Below, piece by piece: positions 23,028-32,557 of a stretch of DNA of 43,937 nucleotides (positions within the stretch are counted from its first letter, which is position 1; the number at the start of each line of letters is the position of its first letter). Source of the stretch: SZUA-365 sp034002405 (GTDB lineage: Bacteria > Bacteroidota > Ignavibacteria > SZUA-365); the NCBI GenBank assembly GCA_034002405.1, contig JAVFAS010000024.1, forward strand, positions 1 to 43,937, in the 5' to 3' direction. A model generated the notes under the pieces. The model had not been told where the DNA came from and searched no databases. It worked only from the letters and a program-made list of their open reading frames with translations. Made by a program: the position numbers and the translations under genes.

Positions 23028-24470
23028 GTGCAAGATACACAAGACCTGAAGAGAGTTGTCATCGAACCCGTGACCCGCGTCGAGGGACACGGCAAGGTGA
23101 CCATCCTTCTCGATGCGGAACACCGGGTGAAACAGGCCCGCCTCCACATCGTGGAGTTCCGCGGTTTCGAGCGCTTCATCCAGGGACGTCCCTACTGGGA
23201 AGCCCCCGTGCTCGTCCAGCGCCTCTGCGGAATCTGTCCGGTGAGCCATCACCTCGCGGCCGCGAAGGCGATGGACCAGATCGTCGGCGTCGACACGATC
23301 ACGCCGACCGCGGAGAAGATGCGCCGACTCATGCACTACGGACAGATGTTCCAATCGCATGCCCTGCATTTCTTCCATCTCGCATCACCGGATCTTTTAT
23401 TCGGATTTGGTGCCGATGTGGCGATTCGCAACGTGCTCGGCGTCGCGGCCCAGCATCATGACCTCGCCGTGCAGGGCGTGATGATGCGCAAGTTCGGCCA
23501 GGAAATCATCAAGGCAACCGCCGGGAAGAAGATTCACGGCACGGGTGCGGTCCCGGGCGGCGTGAACAAGAATCTCTCGATCGCCGAACGTGACAGCTTC
23601 CTCAAGGATATCGATCAGATGACCGAGTGGTCGCGGGGTGCGCTCGCGATCGCCAAGAACTACACCGTCGAGAATCTCGAGACCGTCGCGCCGTTCGGAT
23701 CGTTCGATTCCAACCACCTCTCGCTGGTTCGTGCCGACGGTGCCATGGATCTGTATCATGGCAACCTCCGCGCGATCGATGCGCAGGGCGGGAAGATCTT
23801 CGACCAGGTCGACTACGTCAACTATCTTGACTATATCGCCGAGGACGTGCGCGACTGGTCGTACATGAAATTCCCCTTCATCAAATCGATCGGTCCGGAG
23901 AACGGGTGGTATCGCGTGGGTCCGCTCGCGCGTGTCAATACCTGTGATTTCATCGATACACCCGAGGCGGAAGCCGCGCGCAAGGAATTCATGGCGGTCA
24001 CCGACGGCAAGCCCAACAACCTGACCATGGCCTATCACTGGGCGCGCATGATCGAGGTGCTGCATTCGATCGAGAAGATCCACGAACTTCTCGACGATCC
24101 CGACCTGCAGGGGACCGACCTCCTCCTGCGGGGTGACCGTCGTCCCGAAGGTGTCGGTCTGCTCGAAGCGCCGCGTGGTACGTTGTTCCATCACTACCGG
24201 GTCGATGAAAACGATCAGGTGGTCATGGCCAATCTCATCGTGTCGACGACCAGCAACAACGAGCCGATGAACCGGGCCGTGACGAAGGTCGCGATGGATC
24301 ACATCTCCGGCCAGCCGGAAATCACCGAAGGACTGCTCAATCACATCGAGGTCGCCATCCGCGCCTACGATCCCTGTCTCTCCTGCGCCACGCACGCGCT
24401 CGGCCGTATGCCGCTCGTCGTGCGGCTCGTCGATCACGAAGGAAACGAGGTCGCGAAGAAGAGTACCTGA
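23028..24470 (+). CDS. hoxH: [NiFe] hydrogenase large subunit HoxH, group 3d
   Basis: A 480-residue catalytic subunit that interconverts H2 and protons with electrons at NAD. The N-terminal RVEGHGKVTILLD and LCGICPVSHH supply the first active-site Cys pair, and the C-terminal DPCLSCATHA supplies the second. Cleavage is expected after the His, releasing about 25 residues ending KKST. The start codon is GTG at 23028 with AGGAGA upstream. The hoxF-hoxU-hoxY-hoxH order assigns group 3d. Confidence 0.95.
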   Translation: MQDTQDLKRVVIEPVTRVEGHGKVTILLDAEHRVKQARLHIVEFRGFERFIQGRPYWEAPVLVQRLCGICPVSHHLAAAKAMDQIVGVDTITPTAEKMRRLMHYGQMFQSHALHFFHLASPDLLFGFGADVAIRNVLGVAAQHHDLAVQGVMMRKFGQEIIKATAGKKIHGTGAVPGGVNKNLSIAERDSFLKDIDQMTEWSRGALAIAKNYTVENLETVAPFGSFDSNHLSLVRADGAMDLYHGNLRAIDAQGGKIFDQVDYVNYLDYIAEDVRDWSYMKFPFIKSIGPENGWYRVGPLARVNTCDFIDTPEAEAARKEFMAVTDGKPNNLTMAYHWARMIEVLHSIEKIHELLDDPDLQGTDLLLRGDRRPEGVGLLEAPRGTLFHHYRVDENDQVVMANLIVSTTSNNEPMNRAVTKVAMDHISGQPEITEGLLNHIEVAIRAYDPCLSCATHALGRMPLVVRLVDHEGNEVAKKST

Positions 24471-24949
24471 TGGAGCAACCGCGCCGCATACTGCTGATCG
24501 GATATGGCAATCCCGGTCGTCTCGATGACGGACTCGGTCCCGCCCTCGCGGCCATGGCCGAGACGTGGACGAGGGACGGGCTGACAGTCGACGCCGATTA
24601 CCAGCTCACCGTCGAGGACGCGAACGATGTCGCGATGCATGAGATCGTGATCTTCGCCGATGCGTCGGTCAATGGTCCCGAGCCATACCATGTGGAGCCG
24701 GTCGAGCCGAGGCAGGCACTCAGTTTCAGCAGTCACAGCGTTGAGCCATCGGCCTTGCTGCACATGGCGCATTCGCTCTTTCGTTCGACCACCCGCGGCT
24801 ACATTCTTGGAATCCGTGGATACGAGTTCAACGAATTCGGTGAAGGCCTGTCTCCACGCGCGGCGGAGAATCTCGCGCATGCGGCGGAATTTCTGCGGCG
24901 CGCGCTGGAGGATCCCCGGTTGCTCGACATGCCGCGCGCGGTGCGTTGA
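24470..24949 (+). CDS. hoxW: Hydrogenase maturation protease HoxW
   Basis: A 159-residue endopeptidase of the HycI/HoxW family that trims the HoxH C-terminus after nickel insertion. It has ILLIGYGNPGRLDDGLGPAL, the GNxxRxDDGxG start of the family, and IVIFADAS with the second conserved Asp; HSVEPSALLHMA supplies a candidate His ligand. The ATG overlaps the hoxH stop (TGATG), so translation is coupled. Confidence 0.9.
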   Translation: MEQPRRILLIGYGNPGRLDDGLGPALAAMAETWTRDGLTVDADYQLTVEDANDVAMHEIVIFADASVNGPEPYHVEPVEPRQALSFSSHSVEPSALLHMAHSLFRSTTRGYILGIRGYEFNEFGEGLSPRAAENLAHAAEFLRRALEDPRLLDMPRAVR

Positions 24950-25004
24950 ATGCGCCGTGGCGCGTGAATGGAACACACGAGAAATTCATACATGGAGAAA
25001 CACA

Positions 25005-25379
25005 ATGAACGACGGTAAACATGTGATCCTGTACCTCGACGACGATCAGGACATGCTCGATGCCGTGCGGATGATCCTCGAAGCCAACGGCTACGATATG
25101 ATCGAAGCGCACAGTGCCGAGGAAGGCCTTCGCCGGTACAAGGAGCACAAACCAGACTTCCTGCTGGTCGACCTGATGATGGAGGAAGTGGACGCGGGCC
25201 TGAATTTCGCCAAGGAGATGAAACTCCTCGGCAATCAGATCCCGCTGTTCCTGCTCAGTTCGGTGGGAGATAGTCTTGACGATAACACGGATTACAAGGC
25301 GCTCGGTCTCGATGGGGTATTCCAGAAACCCGTGCACCCGAAAACCTTGATGTCGATTCTCAAGAAAAAACTGGGATAG
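25005..25379 (+). CDS. Stand-alone response-regulator receiver protein
   Basis: A 124-residue CheY-like protein with no output domain. YLDDDQDML supplies the acidic pair, FLLVDLMMEEVDAGL contains the phosphoacceptor Asp, LLSS the Ser/Thr and VFQKPVHP the Lys. GGAGA precedes the ATG. It lies 55 nt after hoxW with no terminator between them, so it is probably the last gene of the hydrogenase operon. Its partner could be the kinase at 14670 or a distant one; this is not shown by the sequence. Confidence 0.88.
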   Translation: MNDGKHVILYLDDDQDMLDAVRMILEANGYDMIEAHSAEEGLRRYKEHKPDFLLVDLMMEEVDAGLNFAKEMKLLGNQIPLFLLSSVGDSLDDNTDYKALGLDGVFQKPVHPKTLMSILKKKLG

Positions 25380-25459
25380 CACCCGAATCCGACCGCCAGT
25401 CCATCCCGGACGGTGGGCAAGCAATTCGCGCACCGCTCTCCCTTTCGCATCGTGTCCGT

Positions 25460-25490
25460 ACAAACGGCGGCCCCTCCGGTCGCCGTTTGT
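25460..25490. terminator. Hairpin between convergent hox operon and peptidase gene
   Basis: ACAAACGGCG (25460-25469) and CGCCGTTTGT (25481-25490) form a 10-bp stem with an 11-nt loop. It probably serves both convergent transcripts. The rest of 25380-25493 is empty. Confidence 0.65.
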
Positions 25491-25493
25491 CAT

Positions 25494-26912
25494 TCAGTCG
25501 AAATGCCATTCACCCTGACGACGCAGGCGTGCTTCCAGTCCACCATTCCGGAGATACGTCTCCGTTTCTACGGGCGTTCGACGCAGACAGGGGATGGATG
25601 TCCTGTTCGCGAGTTCGGTCGCGAGAATGGCCACGACACCCGCGGTTTCGGAAAGATATTTCTTGTTCACCAGATCGAAGGTGTCGCCGAAATCATGGTA
25701 GGTCGCGACCGTTTCGCGATCGAGATGGCCGAGTGGCGTGATCGTCGGGATACCGGCGAGCATGAACGGTTGATGGTCGCTGTTGGTCCACAGCGCGTTG
25801 ATCACCCCGCGGCTCATGTCGTAGCCGCGGAGACCCGTGACCAGTTCCTCGAGCAGTGGGAGGAAGTGATCATTCCCCATGGCGCTGAAGCCGCGCGGAC
25901 TCCCCGTCATATCCATGTTGATCATCGCCACGATACTGTCGCCGACATGCTGTTCGACGTAGCGGCGCGAGCCCCACAAGCCCATTTCCTCGCCATTGAA
26001 CCACACGAATTCAACCGTGCGCGCATTGTCCGGCGAGAGCGCCGCCAGCAGCCGCGCGACGTCGAACAACACCGCGGTCCCGATCCCGTTGTCGACACTC
26101 CCCTGACCGATGTCCCACGAATCGAAATGCGCGCCGATCACGATCTTCTCCGCACGCGTTCCGGGCAGGGTGCACACGACATTCGCGCTTTCGACCGGGA
26201 TGCAACGCGAGCTGGTGGTGATGCGCATGCGCACGGGAATACCGCGGTCGAGCAGCCGCGCGAGGCGATGGCCCTCTTCCCAGGTGATGCTGTAGGCCGG
26301 CACGGGCGCGGGGTCGCCCTGGAAATTCCCCATGCCGCAGAGCAACAGTCCCCCCTTCTTGTCATTGACGAAAAGCACGGCGCGGGCCCCCGCCGCGGCC
26401 GCGCTGCGAATGACCTCCGACCGCAACGGCGTCTCGCGTCCCGCCTGCGCCTCCTGTGTCACCAGCGCGATCGCACCGTCGCAGCGCAGGCTGTCGAAGT
26501 CCTCCGTCGTGCCACGATTCATCCACACGACCGCGGCGTCGAACACCGGCGTCCGGTCGACATACCCGAGTGCCACCGCGCGGAAGACCCGATCCGCGGG
26601 TTCGATCATGCGCACCTCATCGGCGCCGCGCACCCAGCCGGGGACGCGGAAGCGCTCCCGCCGCGGCGAGAGTCCGACGCGACGGAGTTCCTCCATCAGG
26701 ATTTCCATTCCCCGCTCGTTCTGTGGCGTCCCGATCCACCGTCCGCCCGCCTCGTCACTCAAACGCATCAGCATCGCGTGCGAGGCATTGTCGAGCATCG
26801 CACTACCGGCCAACCGCTGATGCAGCGCGGGCGATTGTGCGCGTGTGCTCGTGACGGGGAGCATCAGAATCGATGTCGCGAGGAGGAGGGGGAAGAAACG
26901 GGAGAATTTCAT
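25494..26912 (-). CDS. Exported M28-family zinc aminopeptidase with PA domain
   Basis: A 472-residue periplasmic or secreted peptidase. Signal peptide residues 1-25 (FFPLLLATSILMLPVTSTRAQ). A PA-type insertion lies in the middle (DGAIALVTQEAQAG, AGARAVLFVNDKKGG). The M28 zinc ligands are visible in order: GAHFDSW, SVDNGIG, NGEEMG with the catalytic Glu, INMDMTG and TYHDFGDT. Together with the downstream peptide-type MFS transporter it suggests peptide scavenging. ATG at 26912 matches the signal peptide; the longer reading to 26990 lacks support. Confidence 0.9.
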   Translation of the reverse strand: MKFSRFFPLLLATSILMLPVTSTRAQSPALHQRLAGSAMLDNASHAMLMRLSDEAGGRWIGTPQNERGMEILMEELRRVGLSPRRERFRVPGWVRGADEVRMIEPADRVFRAVALGYVDRTPVFDAAVVWMNRGTTEDFDSLRCDGAIALVTQEAQAGRETPLRSEVIRSAAAAGARAVLFVNDKKGGLLLCGMGNFQGDPAPVPAYSITWEEGHRLARLLDRGIPVRMRITTSSRCIPVESANVVCTLPGTRAEKIVIGAHFDSWDIGQGSVDNGIGTAVLFDVARLLAALSPDNARTVEFVWFNGEEMGLWGSRRYVEQHVGDSIVAMINMDMTGSPRGFSAMGNDHFLPLLEELVTGLRGYDMSRGVINALWTNSDHQPFMLAGIPTITPLGHLDRETVATYHDFGDTFDLVNKKYLSETAGVVAILATELANRTSIPCLRRTPVETETYLRNGGLEARLRRQGEWHFD

Positions 26913-26993
26913 CGGTTTTTCCAAAAGAAGCATGTGATGGATGTGCGCGGCCTGGTGTGGTGTCCGGTTGTGTTGGAGGTGGGAATGCACGGA

Positions 26994-28376
26994 TCAGGAT
27001 CCTTCGCCGACGGCCGTGGTTTTCATTTTTCCGCCCATCCACTTCCGGGCGAGGAAGAGGGCAACCGGACTGACCATGGCGATGAGGGCATAGAACAGCC
27101 AGAGGAGTTCGGTCTGTTGGGGACCCGTTTCCGGTACATACCGCGAGAGCATGGTTCCGGAATACAGTCCGGTCAACAGCTTGGTCAGGAACCATGGAAA
27201 CTGGGCGATGCCCATGTACTGTCCGGTTTTCCCCTCCGGCGCCAGTTCCGCCGCCAGTTGGAGGAAACGCGGCTGCCACATCGCCTCGCCGACCGACATC
27301 AGCACGATGTATGTCATCAGGAAGCCGACATTCGGCTCGAGCGCGAGAAGGAAGGTCGGTGCGGCCATGACCGCCGTGCCGATGATCATCATGCGATAGA
27401 CATCGACGCGGCTTGTCAAGGCGGCGGCGATCGGGGTGAGGACGAAGATGAGCAGCGGATTGAGGTTGACGAAGAACTCCATGTTCTGGCTGACCCAGGA
27501 GGGAAAGGCCCGGTCGACGTATTGCGGCAGTGTCAGCCATTGATGGGCGAAGAGCGTCTGTACCGGAATCAGAATGAAAATGAAGAAGGAAAAGCGAATG
27601 TCCCGGAGCGGGTGTTCACGCAACCAGCGCCGCAGTTCGAAGGGCGGTCGCGTGCGCGCCGTCTCCGCGCGTTCCTTCGCATCGTCGACACCCTGGCTTG
27701 CGAGACGCGCGGCTCGCACGCTCGCCGTCGTGGTAATCGCCAGGATCAGGACCACCGAAAGCGCGGTCAGCGCGGTATAGACCCAGTAGATTCCCGTGAT
27801 TCCGTACGCCGCACGGATCGGGGGAGACACAAGACCGGGAAGGAAGGCGCCGAGGTTCATCACGGCATACAGCGCGGCATAGCCCATTGCCGCGTTCCGC
27901 GGTGTGGTGAACTGACGCACGGCCACATACGCGGCGGGTTGATACATGCCATACCCAAGGATGACGAGAAGCAGCCCGCCGGTCGAGGCGAGAAAGACCG
28001 GCGACCAGAGCCCCGTGCCACCGAGACTGTCGCCACCCGCGAGCAACATGCGTCCAAGCAACATCAGCAGCAGCGACAGCGCCAACGCGACACGCACACC
28101 CCAGCGGTCGGCAAGTTCACCGAAAAAAAACATCGCCAGCGTGATGCCGCCGGTGAACGCCCCGACGATCCATCCCGCCAGCGCATCACTCAGTCCAACC
28201 ACACGATTGAAATAGATGGCCAGCAGGGTGAGAATGCCGAAATAGGACATTCCCTCGATCAAATAGGTGAGATTCACGCCCCAGAGCGCGCGCGGCGCGC
28301 GGGCGAAGGCGATGAACGGGTCGATCAGATCTCGAAGGGGTTGCGGTTTCGTGTCGCGGGTTTCCTGAGTGGTCAT
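26994..28376 (-). CDS. MFS transporter, POT/PTR peptide-transporter-like
   Basis: A 460-residue membrane protein with about 12 to 14 hydrophobic segments. The first helix LTYLIEGMSYFGILTLLAIYF resembles the ERFSYYG start of proton-coupled oligopeptide transporters, and GELADRWGVRVAL is the MFS loop motif. The ExxER signature of classical POT members is not clear, so a related MFS branch is possible. It lies immediately upstream of the M28 peptidase gene on the same strand. Confidence 0.75.
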   Translation of the reverse strand: MTTQETRDTKPQPLRDLIDPFIAFARAPRALWGVNLTYLIEGMSYFGILTLLAIYFNRVVGLSDALAGWIVGAFTGGITLAMFFFGELADRWGVRVALALSLLLMLLGRMLLAGGDSLGGTGLWSPVFLASTGGLLLVILGYGMYQPAAYVAVRQFTTPRNAAMGYAALYAVMNLGAFLPGLVSPPIRAAYGITGIYWVYTALTALSVVLILAITTTASVRAARLASQGVDDAKERAETARTRPPFELRRWLREHPLRDIRFSFFIFILIPVQTLFAHQWLTLPQYVDRAFPSWVSQNMEFFVNLNPLLIFVLTPIAAALTSRVDVYRMMIIGTAVMAAPTFLLALEPNVGFLMTYIVLMSVGEAMWQPRFLQLAAELAPEGKTGQYMGIAQFPWFLTKLLTGLYSGTMLSRYVPETGPQQTELLWLFYALIAMVSPVALFLARKWMGGKMKTTAVGEGS

Positions 28377-28408
28377 ATTCGGTCGGTGGTGAATGAAGGC
28401 GTCGCGTC

Positions 28409-31216
28409 TCAGGTGACGGGGATCCAGTACGAAATTTTCAGCGCGATGAAATTGTCTCCGCCCGCATCGAAGGAATCGAGCAGATCACGCGGTGCGATGA
28501 GAGCACGGTTGATTTCCGTGCCCGCGCGGTTTTGCGACCAGACGAGGAACAGCGTGCTGCCGCGCACCCACTCCCAGCGCAATACCACGTTGCCGCGAAA
28601 CGAGAGCGAGCGGAAATCGCGATCAGGAAGGGTGAAGCTGCCCAGCTCGTCCACGACCTGATACCGTTGTTCGTTGGCATCGTAGGCAATCGTGCTCTGT
28701 GCATCGGTGCCATAGACGCGGAGCTGGTCGCTGCCCGGCGTCGGAAGTTCTCCGAAGCGCGAATACGACCCGCTCGCGGCGAAAGGCTCGGCATAACACT
28801 CGAGCGTGAGATCGGGAGTGAAGGCATAATTGAAGTGAAAGCGGGCGGAGAGCGTTCCCTGGTCGATGGCGGCGAAGATGTACCGCGATCCGAAGGTCGC
28901 GGCGGGACCATCCGGTAGCGTCGCGACATACTGGCGCACGTTCACATTGCGATAGAATGAGGGCTCGAAGGAAAATTCGAAACGGCCGCGGGTCCGGAGA
29001 CTGAATGACGCACCCACGCCCCAGTTCCACGAACCCAGGACGTCACGAAAGTTCGTTCCCCAGAGATTCCAGCGCACATCGTCGGCATAGCTGTTGCTGA
29101 CCTCCGCATAGGCATTCCATCCCGCCCCGCTGCGCATGAGCGGACCACCACGTGTGAGGTGGTCATTGCGCGCGGCGCTCCCGAAATCGAATTCGACGCT
29201 CACGGTATGGAAATTTTTCAACGTCGCCGTGAAATCCGCCGCGAGCGTCGAGTACTGTCGGACCATGCCGAAATTCCACCCATTCGTCCCGGAAACTCCA
29301 ACACTCCATCCATGAAACAATGGTCCGGGTGTGTTCTCCCGCCACGCCAGCGTGCCCCAGAGGTCGATATCGTCGGATGAGCGCAGGATCCCGGCATCAT
29401 TGATCTCGAAGCCAGGTGATTCCGCGGTGGCGCCGATTTCCCACAGCCAGTGTTTACCACCGCGCTTGGCGAAATCGAGGCCGAGGGCGTAGCCGGAGAG
29501 TTGTTCGCGTCGTGGATCGAAATCGAGATGATCCGCATCGGGCCGCTGATAGTAATGCGCGCTGTTCTGCTGCACAAGCGCGATCGCGCTCGTGCTGCCC
29601 CTGATGTGGCTGAAGCCCGCATGTCCCGTCAGTTCGTACGTCGCCTGCGCGAAACGCAGCTTCCAGTCCAGTCCACCGCTGACCGCCTGGCGGGTGAGCA
29701 GTTGCTCGGCCTCCGCGGAATTGAGATCGCGCGTGACTCCGGTCACGGTCGCGCCGATGGTGGAGGACTCGGCACCGTATTCCTGTTGCATGCGTACGGC
29801 GGCGAACCCCGTCAGTGGTTCGACCAGCGTTTCCGAATATCCACGCTCCGGATCGTAGGTGGCCGCGTATTCGCGCTCGGTCACCGCGGTCAATGCGGCG
29901 ATCGACAGGCCGCTTGGCATCCGTCCCGTGACCTTGGCCGCGCCGAGAATCGTGCTGTTGACCGGACGCTCCGCGTACGGCGTCGACGGATACAGTTTTT
30001 GCGCCGCGCCAATGCGTCGCGAATAGAAATATTCGGGTCCTTCCCCGCGCAGCAGCCTGCTGCCCTCGATAAAAAACGGTCGGCGTTCGGCATAATAGGT
30101 TTCATAGGCCGAGAGATTGACCTCGGCGGGATCGGCCTCCACCTGTCCGAAATCCGGGTTGACCGTGGCATCGACGGTGATGTTCGGTCCCAGTCCCATT
30201 TTGAGATCGAGGCCCGTGTTCGCGCGCCAGGCGATACGGTCATGAAAGGGGTCCGCCGCGCTGCCGCTGCGGGACATCGTGAGATCGGCCACGCTGTAAG
30301 GGGTGAGTTCGATGCGCGAAGACGGTCGGATGCCCTTGATCCCCTGGATCTCCCCGAATCGTGAACTCCACCCGGCTTCATTTTTCGGAATGAGCACCCA
30401 ATAGACATCCTCGTTGCGCGAGGGGATATACCGGTTCATGTTCAGACCCCACGTCTGCGCGTCACGGTCGTTGAAGCGCAATTGGGAAAATGGTATGCGC
30501 ATTTCCGCGATCCACGCCGAGTCGGTGCGCGTCACCCGCGCTTCCCAGACGGGATTGTAGGAGAAGTCCCGGGTAAACTCCTCGTCCACGGGGTGATAGT
30601 ATTCCAGACGCACGCCGTCGGCGGTAATGCCGAAGGTATACGCCGTGCGATTGTCGTTATAGGAATCGAGAGATATCAGCAGGCGTTCGGAATTCCCGGC
30701 ATTGTCCCGGCGACTGAGCGTCGAGAGAATCTCCGCCGGATCGTCGATCCGCATGATCGCGCCGATGTATAGTGCGTCATCATCGTAACAAAAGCGCACC
30801 TGGGTCTCGAGTGTCGCGTCGCTGCCCTCGACGGGTTCCTTTTGAAGGAACCTACCGGTGGACGGTATCCCGATCCATGCGAGATCGTCAAGTCGGCCGT
30901 CCACGACAGGGACGCGACCGGTGCAGCGCACGGCCTCGATGGTGCGCGGGACCCCCGCGTCCGGCACCCGGCGGCGCGGGGGCGTGTGGGATTGCGGCCG
31001 GGCATGCGCCACGCCGGTGAGCAGCACCGTCATGGGGAGGAGTCCCGTACCGGCGAGCACCACCGCAGCCAGAAGTGGCAACACGCCGATGCCGAACAGA
31101 CGCCTGCGCTCGACCGTGGCGCGCCGCGCCGTGGGACGCGTCACGTCCCGGCGGTGCATAGGGCCGGGAGTATCAGGATCCGACCGAAATATGGTCAGAA
31201 AAAGATCATTCCACAT
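28409..31216 (-). CDS. DUF5916 outer-membrane protein with carbohydrate-binding-9-like domain
   Basis: Up to 935 residues. After a hydrophobic export segment (about 40-70) comes a CBM9-like domain (PVVDGRLDDLAWIGIPSTGRF, ending in IPFSQLRFND and WGLNMNRYIPSRNE), then a DUF5916 barrel-type region to a C-terminal aromatic-rich ISYWIPVT. The family is common in Bacteroidota; its function is unknown. An internal ATG at 31159 gives a shorter N-terminal extension to the signal peptide and is an equally possible start. It precedes the peptide transporter gene on the same strand. Confidence 0.8.
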   Translation of the reverse strand: MWNDLFLTIFRSDPDTPGPMHRRDVTRPTARRATVERRRLFGIGVLPLLAAVVLAGTGLLPMTVLLTGVAHARPQSHTPPRRRVPDAGVPRTIEAVRCTGRVPVVDGRLDDLAWIGIPSTGRFLQKEPVEGSDATLETQVRFCYDDDALYIGAIMRIDDPAEILSTLSRRDNAGNSERLLISLDSYNDNRTAYTFGITADGVRLEYYHPVDEEFTRDFSYNPVWEARVTRTDSAWIAEMRIPFSQLRFNDRDAQTWGLNMNRYIPSRNEDVYWVLIPKNEAGWSSRFGEIQGIKGIRPSSRIELTPYSVADLTMSRSGSAADPFHDRIAWRANTGLDLKMGLGPNITVDATVNPDFGQVEADPAEVNLSAYETYYAERRPFFIEGSRLLRGEGPEYFYSRRIGAAQKLYPSTPYAERPVNSTILGAAKVTGRMPSGLSIAALTAVTEREYAATYDPERGYSETLVEPLTGFAAVRMQQEYGAESSTIGATVTGVTRDLNSAEAEQLLTRQAVSGGLDWKLRFAQATYELTGHAGFSHIRGSTSAIALVQQNSAHYYQRPDADHLDFDPRREQLSGYALGLDFAKRGGKHWLWEIGATAESPGFEINDAGILRSSDDIDLWGTLAWRENTPGPLFHGWSVGVSGTNGWNFGMVRQYSTLAADFTATLKNFHTVSVEFDFGSAARNDHLTRGGPLMRSGAGWNAYAEVSNSYADDVRWNLWGTNFRDVLGSWNWGVGASFSLRTRGRFEFSFEPSFYRNVNVRQYVATLPDGPAATFGSRYIFAAIDQGTLSARFHFNYAFTPDLTLECYAEPFAASGSYSRFGELPTPGSDQLRVYGTDAQSTIAYDANEQRYQVVDELGSFTLPDRDFRSLSFRGNVVLRWEWVRGSTLFLVWSQNRAGTEINRALIAPRDLLDSFDAGGDNFIALKISYWIPVT

Positions 31217-31541
31217 TATTTAGTAAAAATATGGGTAATCATCCACACCGCCATCGGTCACGGGGAGTCGTGGTTGTAATGGGGCAAGATACAACATCCG
31301 GGTGTGATTTCTATGATATGCAAGGGATTCCACGAAATCCGGGAAATTGCAGGATATACCGGTGGGGTGGTGATCTGCCGGCCGTTTCATGATAGCCGGG
31401 AATTTCCGTGATCGGCAGGGAGATCCACGGCATCGACGAGGGGTCACGCGAGTTGGTTGCGCGATGGTGACCGTTCCGGTTGTGCCCCATGCAAGGATTC
31501 ATTAACATTGAACCGATTCTCACAATGGATGATGTGTCAGT
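31217..31541. other. Divergent intergenic region, no gene seen
   Basis: This 325-nt stretch between divergent genes is less GC-rich than its surroundings. It contains short related palindromic pieces (GGGATTCCACGAAATCC, CCGGGAATTTCCG) that could be operators. I found no convincing promoter with the usual 17-nt spacing, no RNA gene and no ORF. Confidence 0.5.
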
Positions 31542-32543
31542 ATGGTTAGAGATCCCGGCCGTGAAGGGGAGCCTTCCTGTCTTGTCGTGGGGGCTGGCAT
31601 CGCAGGACTGTCCGCCGCCCGCGAATTGCATCGATGTGGAATCCAGGTGACGTTGCTGGACAAGGCGCGCGGGGTGGGCGGGCGCATGGCGACGCGTCGG
31701 TTTGGCGGTGCGGTCTTCGATCATGGCACGCAGTATTTCGCGCCCGGGAGCGCGTGGTTTCAATCACGGATCGCCGAATGGATCGACGAGGGTGTCGCTT
31801 GCGAGTGGTTCCGTGTCCAGCGGTATGAAATGGACGACCGGTTTCTTTCCTCGGCACGCTATCGCGGCCACCCGACGATGACGAGTATTCCGAAGATCCT
31901 GGCATCGGGTCTGCCGGTGCACACGGGTGACCGTGTCATGTCATTGACCGCGGACACCGCGGGTTGGACCGCGATCACCGCGAAGGGCAGTCACATTTCC
32001 GCACGCAGTTGCATTCTCACCCCACCGGTTCCACAGACACTCGAACTCCTCGACGCCTCGGCGCTTGGTCATGCAATACCACAACGTGAGACGCTCGAGG
32101 ATCTCGTGTACGAACCTTGTCTTGCGCTGATGGTGCTGTGCGATCGGCGGCCGCTTATGCCGGAGCACGGGGTGCTGGAATTCGCGCGCGGGAATCTGCG
32201 GCGTATCATGGACAATCAGCGCAAGGGGGTTTCGCCCGACGTGCCCGCGGTGACAATCCACGCGACGGGATCGTTCAGCGCCATCCATTTCGAAGACGAC
32301 GAGAAAACCGTGGCCGATCTCCTTCTCGATGAAGCATTGCCGATGCTGCGTTGCGGCGCGTCTTCGTGGCAGTTGCATCGCTGGCGGTACAGCCAGGTGA
32401 TCACGACGCACCCCGAACCGTTTTTCCAGATCACGGATGATCCACCCCTTGTCGTCGCCGGTGATGCCTTCGGCCTCAATGGTGTCGAAGGCGCCGCGCG
32501 GTCGGGCATCGAAGCAGCGCGACGCATCCTTCATCTTCTCTGA
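31542..32543 (+). CDS. Renalase-like NAD(P)/FAD-dependent oxidoreductase
   Basis: A 333-residue flavoprotein. The N-terminal FAD fold has LVVGAGIAGLSAAREL and then LLDKARGVGGRMATRR, characteristic of the renalase/amine-oxidase-like group. GTQYFAPG follows. The C-terminal FAD segment is PLVVAGDAFGLNGVEGAARSG. Bacterial renalase-like enzymes oxidise off-pathway isomers of NAD(P)H; whether this one does is unknown. It is 14 nt upstream of the next gene. Confidence 0.85.
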   Translation: MVRDPGREGEPSCLVVGAGIAGLSAARELHRCGIQVTLLDKARGVGGRMATRRFGGAVFDHGTQYFAPGSAWFQSRIAEWIDEGVACEWFRVQRYEMDDRFLSSARYRGHPTMTSIPKILASGLPVHTGDRVMSLTADTAGWTAITAKGSHISARSCILTPPVPQTLELLDASALGHAIPQRETLEDLVYEPCLALMVLCDRRPLMPEHGVLEFARGNLRRIMDNQRKGVSPDVPAVTIHATGSFSAIHFEDDEKTVADLLLDEALPMLRCGASSWQLHRWRYSQVITTHPEPFFQITDDPPLVVAGDAFGLNGVEGAARSGIEAARRILHLL

Positions 32544-32557
32544 GGCGCGGAGTTCCC

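Noticed and set aside
25413..28661. A 1082-codon open frame on the plus strand opposite the M28 peptidase and MFS genes
   Set aside because: It has the low-complexity Arg/His/Glu composition of an antisense frame in GC-rich DNA. The minus strand has two proteins with complete catalytic and transport motifs over the same bases.
31217..31541. Promoter TATCTT near 31,286-31,291 for the DUF5916 gene
   Set aside because: At 17-nt spacing the upstream hexamer is ATAGAA, a poor match, so support is not better than chance.
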